Assembly (NCBI GenBank): GCA_028700095.1
Contig: JAQVTJ010000031.1
Span: 1-16,710, forward strand
From: Methanobacterium sp.
Lineage (GTDB): Archaea; Methanobacteriota; Methanobacteria; Methanobacteriales; Methanobacteriaceae
Length of the DNA: 16,710 nt
Reading direction: 5' to 3'
A program made the position numbers and the translations under genes. Shown here in pieces: positions 1-10,345 of this stretch. Below the pieces are notes generated by a model. That model searched no databases. It saw only the letters and a list, made by a program, of their open reading frames with translations, and was not told the origin of the DNA. How positions within the stretch are numbered: the first letter of the stretch is position 1; the number at the start of each line of letters is the position of its first letter.

Positions 1-651
1 TATTTAGAATATTCTATATTAACAAAAAATAGTTATATTAAAAAGACACATGAAACTTTTCTTAAAACAGCAGCTGAACTTAAAGATATGATTTTAAATG
101 AAAATCAAAAAGAATTTGTTAATTCAATGAGTTCTGCAGCTAAACATCTTGATGATCTTGAATCTGCACTTTGAAGATCTGATAAAGCTATATCTGTTCT
201 TACCCAAGAAGTGAGTATATTAAAAAAACATATGGGTTTAGAAGTGGGTTTAAGACATATTTATTCTGGAAAAGTTCATATAGGAATTTTAGATAAGCTT
301 ACACATGAATTTTTAATATTAACAAAGAATAAAAATAATTCGGTTTATCTTAAATTGTCTAATGTTGAAGTTTTAAATAATGAGGATTTATTACAATGGA
401 AATTGGAAAATTATCCTAAAAAATGTTATGATGTATCAGGAATATTTCCAGAAGGATGTGATCCAGATATTATTGTAGATACAATAGAAAATTTAGATAA
501 TATAGTTAATGCAGAAGTTATAGGTATTTATCAAGGTAGTCAAATTCCCATGGGATATATTAGTATTACAATTAGATACTCTGTAATAGATAAAAATGCA
601 TCTATTATAGTTGAAAAACTCTTAAAAGGTTTTGGAAGTAAGTTACGCTAA
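1..651 (+). pseudogene. tyrA: Prephenate dehydrogenase, C-terminal part, interrupted by an in-frame TGA
   Basis: TyrA oxidises prephenate to 4-hydroxyphenylpyruvate in tyrosine synthesis. The window opens inside the gene, so the NAD-binding N-terminal half is missing. One reading frame runs from base 1 to the TAA at 649-651, broken only by TGA at 172-174. Before it lies a helical part ending HLDDLESAL. After it, in the same frame, come RSDKAISVL and then the C-terminal domain with LRHIYSGKVHIGILD, which I recognise from archaeal prephenate dehydrogenases such as MJ0612 and MTH1640. A GTG at 211 could start a separate 146-residue product, but it has no convincing ribosome site and lies inside the conserved domain. 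The TGA could be a true nonsense mutation or a base-call error from GGA, CGA or TGG. Position just before cdc48 matches the order I recall in Methanothermobacter. The family call is likely; the functional state is unknown. Confidence 0.72.
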
Positions 652-926
652 ATATTAAATCCCATACACCCTTTTTTTCTATATTAATTTATATAAAGTA
701 TAATATATCCATTTTTTTTTATATAGCTTTTATATTTTTTTTGTAGGATTATTAATAATATATTCATTAAATTTATTATCTGTTAAATCATAATGTATAT
801 ATATTAAAAAAAACAAGGTTATAGTAACATATGTTAACTAAAATATATATTGAATTTAAATTCTATTTACACACTTATAATACATTAAACTTTAAAAATT
901 AGATGTAAACTGAAGGATGTTTTTAT
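652..926 (+). promoter_or_regulatory. Intergenic region: tyrA terminator-like T tracts and probable cdc48 promoter
   Basis: This 275-base gap is almost pure A+T. T tracts at 672-678 and 712-720 follow the tyrA stop and fit archaeal U-tract termination. A TATA-like stretch at about 842-851 (aaaatatata) lies immediately after a perfect 12-base palindrome, taacatatgtta, at 825-836. A start site about 25 bases further on would leave a leader of roughly 50 bases before cdc48. A purine-rich ribosome site, gaagga, lies at 912-917. These assignments are by pattern only. Confidence 0.35.
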
Positions 927-3107
<2,181 letters not shown>

Positions 3108-3570
3108 AAAAAAGATAAAAAAAATATCAAAAGATATATCTATAAATAGAATTATTATGGGAAAACACATTTATACATCCCATATTTATATATATTTTTT
3201 TCTATTTTTACTAAATAATAATATTAATTTAATATCTAAGTAAAAAATTTTTTTTTTATAATATTTAAAACTTAAAAACTTAAATATACTTTTATATCCA
3301 TCTCTTTTTTTTGGGGTATGATTATAAAAAAAATTTTATAACCTTCCAATTTTTATATTATTATATTTGTAATTTTATTTTTCTTCTATTATATAATGAG
3401 TGTTGTGCTAATTTTTTTTTTTATAAAATTATTTTTTTAAAAGTTTAAATATACTTTAGATCATATACTAGATTTAAATTAAAAAAAAATTTTGTATATC
3501 TAATTATTTTTTTTTTAACATATCTAGATATTTTTATTTATATTTAATAATTTATAATAGGGATGAAACC
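3108..3570 (+). promoter_or_regulatory. Intergenic region between cdc48 and the homocysteine hydrolase gene
   Basis: This 463-base A+T-rich gap shows no credible ORF. T-rich runs at about 3191-3207 are candidate terminators for cdc48. A 13-base motif, ttaaatatacttt, occurs twice, at 3280-3292 and 3445-3457. An 8-base A/T stem with a 4-base loop lies at 3322-3341, and a 12-base palindrome, atatctagatat, at 3520-3531. In sequence this A+T-rich, short palindromes are common, so only the second TATA-like copy is given a function (separate entry). Confidence 0.4.
3439..3454 (+). promoter_or_regulatory. Probable BRE/TATA promoter of the homocysteine hydrolase gene
   Basis: The segment reads aaaagtttaaatatac: an A-rich BRE-like hexamer followed by a TATA-like core. 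It fits the archaeal TBP/TFB pattern and would place transcription start near 3475, with a leader of about 95 bases. The call is by pattern; a second similar box sits at about 3276-3290. Confidence 0.4.
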
Positions 3571-4824
3571 ATGAGTTACAATGTAAAAGATATATCATTA
3601 GCACCTGAAGGTAAAAGGAAGATTAAATGGGTTCAAAGACATATGCCTGTTCTTGAACATATAAAAAAAGAGTTTGAACGAGAAAAACCATTTGAAGGTA
3701 TTACAATTGCCTCTTGCTTACATTTAGAACCAAAAACAATTAATTTGGGACTAACTCTTCATGCAGGTGGTGCTGAAGTTGCAATGACAGGTTGTAATCC
3801 GCTTTCAACCCATGATGATGCAACTGCAGCAGGAGCAGCATTAGGACTTCATATGTATGGTTGGAGAGGCGAAACTAATGAAGAATATTATGAAAATATA
3901 AATAAAGTACTTGACCATGAACCAGATATCTTAATTGATGATGGTGCAGATATGATATTTTTAGTTCACAGGGAAAGAAAAGAGTTAATGGATAAAATAA
4001 TTGGTGCTTGTGAAGAAACAACAACAGGAATACATAGACTTAAATCAATGCATCATGATAAAGCATTAAAATTTCCTGTAATGGCTGTAAATGATTCTTA
4101 TATGAAATATCTTTTTGATAATCGTTATGGTACAGGACAATCTACTTTTGATTCTATAATGGGATCAACTAATATATTAATTGCAGGAAAAACAGTTGTG
4201 GTCTGTGGATATGGATGGTGTGGTCGTGGTGTGGCCATGAGAGCAGCGGGATTAGGTGCTAATGTTATTGTAACAGAAATAGATCCAATAAGAGCACTTG
4301 AGGCCAGAATGGATGGTTACAGGGTTTTAACAGTTAGGGAAGCTGTTAAAGAAGCAGATATGCTTATAACAGTTACTGGAAATGTTGATGTGGTATCTGG
4401 TGATGATTTTAAATATATGAAAGATGGTTGTATATTAGCTAATTCAGGACATTTTAATGTGGAGATTAATAAAGAAGATCTTGAAAAAATGTCTAAATCA
4501 ACTAAAATATTAAAACCAGATATTAAAGAGTTTGTAATGGAAGATAATAGGAAATTATATTTATTAGCTGATGGGAGATTAGTTAATCTTGCAGGTGAAC
4601 AAGGACAGGGACATCCAGCAGAGATAATGGATATGAGTTTTGCAATGCAAAGTCTTGCAGCTAAATATCTTCTAAATAACAAATTAGAAGTAGGTGTCTA
4701 TAAAACATCAGATGAAACAGATAACTATGTAGCAAAACTTAAATTAAAAGCTATGGGTATTAATATAGATAGTTTAACCCCTAAACAGGTTGCTTATCTG
4801 GAAAATTGGGAAGAAGGAACATAA
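3571..4824 (+). CDS. ahcY: S-adenosylhomocysteine (or S-inosylhomocysteine) hydrolase
   Basis: This cytosolic NAD-dependent enzyme cleaves the thioether left after SAM-dependent methylation and releases homocysteine. The methanocaldococcal homologue MJ1388 acts on S-inosylhomocysteine after deamination, so the real substrate here may be the inosyl form. The 417-residue protein has EETTTGIHRL at 148-157, the substrate-site region with NDS at 174-176 and FDNRYGTGQST at 182-192, and the NAD-binding loop GYGWCGRG at 213-220. It ends LENWEEGT and lacks the longer C-terminal tail of eukaryotic enzymes, as archaeal forms do. The ATG at 3571 follows agggatg at 3558-3564. The DUF2119 gene begins 56 bases downstream on the same strand, so the two may share a transcript. 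The frame is intact. Confidence 0.95.
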   Translation: MSYNVKDISLAPEGKRKIKWVQRHMPVLEHIKKEFEREKPFEGITIASCLHLEPKTINLGLTLHAGGAEVAMTGCNPLSTHDDATAAGAALGLHMYGWRGETNEEYYENINKVLDHEPDILIDDGADMIFLVHRERKELMDKIIGACEETTTGIHRLKSMHHDKALKFPVMAVNDSYMKYLFDNRYGTGQSTFDSIMGSTNILIAGKTVVVCGYGWCGRGVAMRAAGLGANVIVTEIDPIRALEARMDGYRVLTVREAVKEADMLITVTGNVDVVSGDDFKYMKDGCILANSGHFNVEINKEDLEKMSKSTKILKPDIKEFVMEDNRKLYLLADGRLVNLAGEQGQGHPAEIMDMSFAMQSLAAKYLLNNKLEVGVYKTSDETDNYVAKLKLKAMGINIDSLTPKQVAYLENWEEGT

Positions 4825-4880
4825 AAATAAAAAGAGAATTGGGAATGAGGTTTTTGATAAATTAGTTTAGGGATATTTAT

Positions 4881-5486
4881 ATGTTATTAAAGGCTATTGA
4901 TAAAGGAACAGGACCTACACGTGTTTTTATAGGGGGTGTACATGGGAAAGAGGGTTTAACAACCCTTAATCCAATTAAACTTCTTAATGAAGATGATGTG
5001 AAAGATGGGAAACTTTTTCTTTATAATTATGGGGAAAGTAAGTATATCAGTACATTAGATCCTTTTTATTATCAATCTACAATGGGTGAAAAGATATTAA
5101 ATATTGTAAAAACCCATAAACCTGATATATATGTGGAATTACATTGTTATAAACTTGAAAGTTATCATAAACTTGTAGATATGGAAAGAAAGGAAAAAGT
5201 AGGTGTGCCTCCTTTAATAGAATTGGAATATAATGTTTTATTAAGTTCTGTAGCACCGTATCTTAGAACTAAAGTTTTTAGAAAGAATGATATATGTATT
5301 ACTTTGGAGTTGCCTTGTAAGCCTGAGAAGAAATCTGTTGGTGTTTATGTTGAGGTTATGAAGATAATTGCTGGTTCAAATAATAGAGCTGAAATTGAAG
5401 ATAAGCTTAGAGTTAAATATCCTTCACAGGTCATAAAAGCCCAGAAGTATGCTGCAGAATTTTTTGGAGGATACCCTGCATTTTAA
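4881..5486 (+). CDS. DUF2119 family protein, possible zinc hydrolase fold
   Basis: The 201-residue protein matches my memory of DUF2119 (COG4081), an uncharacterised family of methanogenic archaea. Near the N terminus it has GGVHGKEG (residues 18-25), and further on VELHCY (85-90). An HxxE pair followed by a later histidine in a hydrophobic strand resembles the zinc ligands of M14-type carboxypeptidases and succinylglutamate desuccinylase/aspartoacylase enzymes. If that holds, H21, E24 and H88 are the ligands. This is inference from motif shape. There is no signal peptide or membrane segment. The ATG at 4881 is preceded only by a weak purine patch (ggga at about 4870-4873). It lies 56 bases after the homocysteine hydrolase gene and ends convergently with fen. 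Confidence 0.75.
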   Translation: MLLKAIDKGTGPTRVFIGGVHGKEGLTTLNPIKLLNEDDVKDGKLFLYNYGESKYISTLDPFYYQSTMGEKILNIVKTHKPDIYVELHCYKLESYHKLVDMERKEKVGVPPLIELEYNVLLSSVAPYLRTKVFRKNDICITLELPCKPEKKSVGVYVEVMKIIAGSNNRAEIEDKLRVKYPSQVIKAQKYAAEFFGGYPAF

Positions 5487-5559
5487 ATTTCTAGTTAACT
5501 CCAAAAAAAAATAGAGTATGTTATTTTAATAATTTTTTTTAGTTTTTTTATCTCTTTTT
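5487..5559. terminator. Convergent terminator region between the DUF2119 gene and fen
   Basis: The two genes meet tail to tail across 73 bases. Plus-strand T tracts fill about 5527-5559 and would stop transcription from the DUF2119 side. An A run at about 5502-5510 is a T run on the minus strand and would stop transcription from fen. No strong hairpin is visible, which is normal for archaeal U-tract termination. Confidence 0.5.
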
Positions 5560-6549
5560 TTAACCAAACCAGTCTTTAAGACTTTTTTGTGTGTTATCTA
5601 TTTTTTTGAATTTATCAAGAGCGCTCATAACTCTTGTTTGTGAAAAGTCATGGTCTCCACATAAAAATTGTATTGCTCCTTCAGTATCAGGGGATGTCCA
5701 TTTTAAATTATAATTTGGTTCAATATCATGTTTAAGGAATATGTTTCTTAGAATATCTGGTTCAACTTCCATTTTAATGTTAAGTTCATTTATTACATTA
5801 TATATATTTTCATGTTCTTTAATAAGTTTTAATCCTGTTTTTGCACCTATTCCTTTAACACCTAGATTAAAATCTGTTCCAACTAATATTGCAACATCAA
5901 CAAGTTGTTCTCTTGTTATTTGAAGATTTTTTAATACTGTTTCTAGGTCTATTAGTTCAAGGGAGGATTTTCCACCTGTTATTGTAAGGTTTCTTACCAT
6001 TTTTGTGGCGCCGAAAAGTATACAATCATAATCTTGTGATCCAACACACCATGCATCTCCATTTTCCACCATGTATGATGCTTGTGCTTCACCTTCTCCT
6101 TTGGCTTGTATATAGGGAATTCCTAATAATTCCAGAAGTTTTTTAGATCCTTCAACAATTTTTGGTGACATTCTTGAGGTTCTAACTGCATATTTTCTTG
6201 CATCTTCTATTCTACCTTCTGCAAGTGCTTTTTCCATTTTTTTCTGGGATTCTTCTTTTATTTCTCTTCTTTTATTTTGTGTGCCTTTTTTTAATATGTC
6301 TGATGTTCCATCAAAAATATAAACTGGTTTGATACCTTTTTCAATGAGTGATGAGGTTCTGTAGAGTATGCCGCTGAAATGTGAGGTTATATTACCGTTT
6401 TGATCCATTAATGGTGTTCCATCAACTTGTCTTATACTGGATAGGAATTGGTAAATTATATTTGCTGCATCTAATACAATTATTTTAGATTCTAATTGTT
6501 CAAATTTTATATTTTCAGGGTTTAGTATATCTCTGAATTTTACGCCCAT
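5560..6549 (-). CDS. fen: Flap endonuclease FEN-1 (RAD2/XPG family)
   Basis: FEN-1 removes 5' flaps during Okazaki fragment maturation and long-patch base excision repair. The 329-residue protein has the N domain with VLDAANIIYQF (acidic D27) and YIFDG (D80), the I domain with KGEGEAQASYM (E152, E154) and SQDYDCILFG (D173, D175), and the helix-hairpin-helix segment VGTDFNLGVKGIGAKTG (D226). All expected metal-binding acids are present. The C terminus ends QKSLKDWFG, a PCNA-interacting QxxLxxWF box at 321-328. The ATG (complement of 6547-6549) has only a weak GGT-type ribosome site, but length and the expected N-terminal MGVKFRDIL support it. The frame is intact. Confidence 0.96.
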   Translation of the reverse strand: MGVKFRDILNPENIKFEQLESKIIVLDAANIIYQFLSSIRQVDGTPLMDQNGNITSHFSGILYRTSSLIEKGIKPVYIFDGTSDILKKGTQNKRREIKEESQKKMEKALAEGRIEDARKYAVRTSRMSPKIVEGSKKLLELLGIPYIQAKGEGEAQASYMVENGDAWCVGSQDYDCILFGATKMVRNLTITGGKSSLELIDLETVLKNLQITREQLVDVAILVGTDFNLGVKGIGAKTGLKLIKEHENIYNVINELNIKMEVEPDILRNIFLKHDIEPNYNLKWTSPDTEGAIQFLCGDHDFSQTRVMSALDKFKKIDNTQKSLKDWFG

Positions 6550-6676
6550 TTATACCACATTTTTTTTTTGTAAAACTAAAAAAGTTTTTATATTATATAT
6601 ATATTTTGGATAAAAAAAATTTTTTTTTTTATTTTACTTATAAAAAATAATTGATTATATTTTATAATTTTTATAT
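6550..6676 (-). promoter_or_regulatory. Intergenic region with probable fen promoter
   Basis: This 127-base gap on the minus strand follows the DUF98 gene and precedes fen. Near 6615-6633 there is a long T run then A run on this strand, a possible U-tract terminator for the upstream operon. A TATA-rich stretch at about 6588-6606 would set a start site roughly 25-30 bases before the fen ATG. Both calls are by pattern. Confidence 0.35.
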
Positions 6677-7210
6677 TTAGTCTTGGAATTGTTTATATGG
6701 AAATGTTTCTTTTAACCAGATTAAAATTTCATTGTTATGAATTATATTATAGGTTCTTGTAAGCATGGGAGAATCTTCTTTAAATATTTTTTTAAGTTCT
6801 GGTTTTGGGGGTTCATAATAAACAGATTTAATTTCTCTGCGTGATTCAATATTATGTTTCTTGAGTATTCTACCAATTGGCATATCTGCCCTTATTAGAT
6901 CTTCTTTAAACCCATTTTCAAGTCTTTTAATAGGTATAAGTGAAATTGCATAGATTAATGGTTTGTGTGTTTGGATAATAACAACCCTATAATTTACTAT
7001 GTCTTTAATTTTAATATTTAATAATTGAGCTATTTTATGATCTGCTTCTATAAATTTTTGTTCCAATGTTTCTATTTGAACATGTCCCTTTATTACATCA
7101 AGTATGGTTGTTACAGAACCATCTGTGGTTAGAAGTATTTTCTGGGCATTTGAAAGTTTTCCAACTTTTTTTTCTACTTTTTGGATACTTTCAATTATAG
7201 ATTGTTCCAT
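6677..7210 (-). CDS. DUF98 / chorismate-lyase-like protein
   Basis: The 177-residue protein matches my memory of DUF98 (PF01947), a family with a chorismate lyase-like fold; the mycobacterial member Rv2949c makes 4-hydroxybenzoate and pyruvate from chorismate. Visible family marks are ILLTTDGSVTTIL (25-37), R75 in NYRVVII, R96 in IPIKRLENG, MPIGRIL (110-116) and ESRREI (122-127). Methanogens need a 4-hydroxybenzoate-type precursor for the aryl part of methanopterin, so such a lyase activity would fit, but this is inference. The ATG at 7210 follows a GAGGT ribosome site and lies 2 bases past the hacA stop, so the two genes are almost certainly cotranscribed. The frame is intact and the protein appears cytosolic. 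Confidence 0.75.
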   Translation of the reverse strand: MEQSIIESIQKVEKKVGKLSNAQKILLTTDGSVTTILDVIKGHVQIETLEQKFIEADHKIAQLLNIKIKDIVNYRVVIIQTHKPLIYAISLIPIKRLENGFKEDLIRADMPIGRILKKHNIESRREIKSVYYEPPKPELKKIFKEDSPMLTRTYNIIHNNEILIWLKETFPYKQFQD

Positions 7211-7212
7211 TT

Positions 7213-8457
7213 TTAACCTCTAGGATCTTTAATTTCACCATGAATTGCTGATGCAGCTACCACAGCAGGATTTGCTAGGAATACTTCTGATTCAGGGTCA
7301 CCCATTCTTCCTAAGAAGTTTCTGTTGGTTGTTGCTATACATACTTCATCTGATCCCAGAACACCCATATGTCCACCTAGACATGGTCCGCATCCAGGGT
7401 TACATATTATTGCACCTGATTCCATGAAAATATCTATAAGACCGTTATGAATAGCTTGTTTGTAGATTTCAGCTGAAGCAGGTATTATGATAAGTCTTAC
7501 ATCTTCATGTACTTTTTTGCCTTTAAGTATTTTTCCTGCTTGTACCAGGTCTTCTAAACGGCCATTGGTACATGATCCTATAAATGCTTGGTTAATTGTT
7601 TTACCTTCAACTTTGGAAATATTATCAACATTATCAACGTTATGTGGGCAGGCAATTTGTGGTTCCATATCATCTACTTGGATTTCATATTCTTTTTCAT
7701 AGACATGGTTTTTATCAGATTTTATAATGTTAAATGATTTAACATTTCTATCATTTAGATATTGTAAAGTTGCTTTGTTAGGTTCCATTATACCGTTTTT
7801 TGCACCGCTTTCAATTGACATGTTACATATTGTCATTCTACCAGAGACATCCATTTGTTCTATGGTATTCCCATGGAATTCTAGTGTTTTATATGTTGCA
7901 CCAAATGTACCTATTTCCCCTATTATATTAAGTATAATATCTTTGGCTGTGACATATTTACCAAGCTGACCTTCAACATTAATTTTATATGCTTCAGGTA
8001 CTCTAAACCATGTTTTACCTGTTGCATATACAAATGCCATGTCAGTTGCACCCATTCCAGTTGCAAATACACCGAAAGCACCGTGTGTGCATGTATGTGA
8101 ATCCGCACCCACAACTATAGAACCTGGTTTTATAAATCCATATTCAGGTAATACTTGATGGCATATGCCTTCTCCATGGTTAAAATATTTTTTTATACCT
8201 TGTTGGCGTGCAAAGTTCTTTGTGACTTTATGAAATTCTGCTGATCCAATAGTGTTTGGAGGTACTGTATGATCACAGATTATAACAATTTTATTAGGAT
8301 CCCATACTTTATCAGAGATTTTTTTAAATGTGTTAATGGTAGGTGGAGATGTTCCATCATGAGACATTGCCAGATCAACTTCAACCTCTATTATTTCACC
8401 AGGGCTGACTGTTTTTCTGTTTGCTCCTTTTGCAAGTATTTTTTCTGTTATATTCAT
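7213..8457 (-). CDS. hacA: Homoaconitase / 3-isopropylmalate dehydratase family, large subunit
   Basis: This is the large subunit of a [4Fe-4S] hydro-lyase. In methanogens HacAB isomerises homocitrate and its longer homologues on the way to 2-oxosuberate, the precursor of coenzyme B. The paralogous LeuC acts in leucine synthesis. The 414-residue protein has GADSHTCTHGAFG (117-129), GSCTNGR (295-301, C296) and NPGCGPCLGG (353-362, C356 and C359), giving the three cluster cysteines. The start is ATG at 8457, with agggat about 9 bases before it. The neighbour aksA, which makes the homocitrate substrate, argues for HacA over LeuC. The small subunit is not in this window. A 9-base-pair inverted repeat lies in the leader. 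Confidence 0.9.
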   Translation of the reverse strand: MNITEKILAKGANRKTVSPGEIIEVEVDLAMSHDGTSPPTINTFKKISDKVWDPNKIVIICDHTVPPNTIGSAEFHKVTKNFARQQGIKKYFNHGEGICHQVLPEYGFIKPGSIVVGADSHTCTHGAFGVFATGMGATDMAFVYATGKTWFRVPEAYKINVEGQLGKYVTAKDIILNIIGEIGTFGATYKTLEFHGNTIEQMDVSGRMTICNMSIESGAKNGIMEPNKATLQYLNDRNVKSFNIIKSDKNHVYEKEYEIQVDDMEPQIACPHNVDNVDNISKVEGKTINQAFIGSCTNGRLEDLVQAGKILKGKKVHEDVRLIIIPASAEIYKQAIHNGLIDIFMESGAIICNPGCGPCLGGHMGVLGSDEVCIATTNRNFLGRMGDPESEVFLANPAVVAASAIHGEIKDPRG

Positions 8458-8495
8458 ATTGATTAAATCCCTTTTTTTTAAAATTTTTTAAAATA

Positions 8496-8521
8496 TTTAA
8501 TGGAGAATAGGTTCCATTAAA
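8496..8521 (-). promoter_or_regulatory. Inverted repeat in the hacA leader
   Basis: The arms tttaatgga (8496-8504) and tccattaaa (8513-8521) are perfectly complementary over 9 bases with an 8-base loop. The element lies 39-64 bases upstream of the hacA ATG, between aksA and hacA. No T tract follows it on the minus strand, so it is not a typical terminator. It could be a repressor operator or an mRNA hairpin. Its function is unknown. Confidence 0.3.
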
Positions 8522-8584
8522 ACATTAAAAAACCCCTTCTTTTTTTTTATATGATAAAATTTTATGATAAACTTTTATTATATT

Positions 8585-9760
8585 TTAAAGTTCAAAAGGT
8601 CCTCGAACTGACCGTACAATTGTGTTAAATATCTCATCATTAATGTATTTACCTTCTTCTCGTTTATTTTTAACTTTTTCAACAATTTTACAGAGTTCAT
8701 CCCTTGTAACATCTATTCCACATTCATTAAGCTTTGCTCTGACAGCTCTGCATCCTGAATGTTTTCCAAGAACAATTCTACGTTGATGTCCTATTAATTC
8801 TGGTAAAAATGGTTCATAGGTTAAAGGTTCTTCAATAACAGCATCTACATGTATTCCTGATTCATGGCGGAATATATTTTTACCAACTATAGGTTTGTTA
8901 TATGGTATTTTTACATGGGTTAATGATTCAACAAGTTTGGAAAGTTCATAGAATTTACTTATATTAAATCCTAAATCAATACCATATATAAATTTTAAAG
9001 ACATAATTAATTCTTCTAATGAAGTATTTCCTGCTCTTTCACCTATTCCATTTACTGTTGTTGAAACTGCATTTGCACCTGCAAGTAATCCTGCTATTGA
9101 ATTGGAAAGAGCCATACCAAAGTCATTATGACAATGAAGTGCAATATCTGCTTTTATTGTGGGTCTTATTTCTTTTACAAGATAATCCATTCCATAGGGA
9201 CTTATAGCTCCTACTGTATCGGCAATATGAATTCTATCAACACCAAAATCATCTGCACGTTTATATATTTTTTTCAAAAAATCCAGATCTGTTCTTGTGG
9301 CATCTTCAGCAGAGAATGCAACAAATAATCCATGATCTTTTGCATGTTCAATTGAATTCATACAAATATTTAATATTTCTTCTCTGCTCATCTTTATTTT
9401 ATGTTTTAAATGCAGATCTGATGTTCCCATAAATGTTATAACACCATCAACATCACAGTCAATAGCAGTGTCAATATCTGATTTTTTAGTACGTGATAAG
9501 CAGAGTATTTTTGCATTTAAATCTTCGTTAACAATAGCCTTAATAGATCTCTTTTCCTCATTGGATACCACAGGAAATCCTGATTCTATTTGGTGTATTC
9601 CAAGTTCATCCAGTTTTTTGGCAATTTCAACCTTTTCAGGGGTTCTTAAACATACCCCTGGAGTTTGTTCACCATCTCTTAATGTTGTATCATATACAGT
9701 TATTTCTTCTGGAAACTTTATTTTTGATTCTTTATTGAACTGGCTTGTTAAGTATTTCAC
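8585..9760 (-). CDS. aksA: Homocitrate synthase AksA (2-isopropylmalate synthase family)
   Basis: AksA condenses acetyl-CoA with 2-oxoglutarate and its longer homologues, starting the chain extension that leads to the 7-mercaptoheptanoyl part of coenzyme B. The 391-residue protein has the family opening YDTTLRDGEQTPG (23-35; D24, R28, E31), HCHNDFG at 209-215 supplying the metal histidines, and NGIGERAGN at 237-245. HESGIHVD and GKHSG mark the region after the barrel. It is short, without the regulatory domain of leucine-sensitive IPM synthases, as expected for AksA. The start is GTG at 9760, with aaggtggg 6 bases before it. The neighbouring hacA acts on its product. Citramalate synthase (CimA) is the closest alternative, but its length and neighbours fit less well. 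Confidence 0.92.
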   Translation of the reverse strand: MKYLTSQFNKESKIKFPEEITVYDTTLRDGEQTPGVCLRTPEKVEIAKKLDELGIHQIESGFPVVSNEEKRSIKAIVNEDLNAKILCLSRTKKSDIDTAIDCDVDGVITFMGTSDLHLKHKIKMSREEILNICMNSIEHAKDHGLFVAFSAEDATRTDLDFLKKIYKRADDFGVDRIHIADTVGAISPYGMDYLVKEIRPTIKADIALHCHNDFGMALSNSIAGLLAGANAVSTTVNGIGERAGNTSLEELIMSLKFIYGIDLGFNISKFYELSKLVESLTHVKIPYNKPIVGKNIFRHESGIHVDAVIEEPLTYEPFLPELIGHQRRIVLGKHSGCRAVRAKLNECGIDVTRDELCKIVEKVKNKREEGKYINDEIFNTIVRSVRGPFEL

Positions 9761-10345
9761 AAATGCCCACCTTATTTTTTTTTATTTAAAAGAAAATTTG
9801 TCTCATCACAATTTATTTATTTATTTTGTAGGGAAATATTATATGGTTGGTAGAAAATGTTTTCAGTAGATTTTATACCTATTTATAAACTATGATGTAA
9901 TAATACCCTTATTTTGTTAAAGACTATGTTCTTCTATTAAACCTTTTTTTTTATCACAATATGATATAGGTTATTTGTTAAATATTTTTAGTATCATTAA
10001 ACTTAAATAGGTTTAGTTTTTACAGATAATACTTCATAAAAATTGTATAATGTTAATTTTAAAAAGAATTTATATGGAAACCATACTTTTTAGATATTAT
10101 ATTAAACAAAAACTAAATTTCACTTTTAATAAGTGGTAAATATTTAGATTTATGGCCTAAAAATTATATTCATTAATTATAAACCTATTATTTTTAATAA
10201 TTTCTAATATTATTTTGAAGTGTGTTTTATTATTATAAATTTAAAAATAAATAATTTATTTTATAAAATCTAAAAAAAATGGATTAAAAAAAAAAGTATG
10301 GTTTTATATTATAATTTTATTAAAGATTTTTTTTTAGATAAATTT
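9761..10345. other. 585-base A+T-rich intergenic region upstream of aksA
   Basis: No ORF of credible composition and no RNA gene is visible. On the minus strand it contains the aksA promoter and ribosome site (separate entry). A run of ten A bases at 10286-10295 is a T10 tract on the minus strand, about 50 bases after the CYTH gene stop, and is a likely terminator for that gene. The middle, about 9950-10250, contains no feature I can name. Confidence 0.5.
9878..9895 (-). promoter_or_regulatory. Probable aksA promoter (TATA box)
   Basis: On the minus strand this reads catagtttataaatagg, with a TATA-like core tttataaat. Start of transcription would fall near 9855 and give a leader of about 95 bases before the GTG start. 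The call is by pattern. Confidence 0.35.

Noticed and set aside
172..174. TGA as a selenocysteine codon in tyrA
   Set aside because: Methanobacteriales are not known to use selenocysteine, TyrA is not a selenoprotein family, and I see no SECIS-like element.
3108..3570. SAM or SAH riboswitch before the homocysteine hydrolase gene
   Set aside because: The region is almost pure A+T and lacks the G/C-containing conserved core of any such riboswitch I know.
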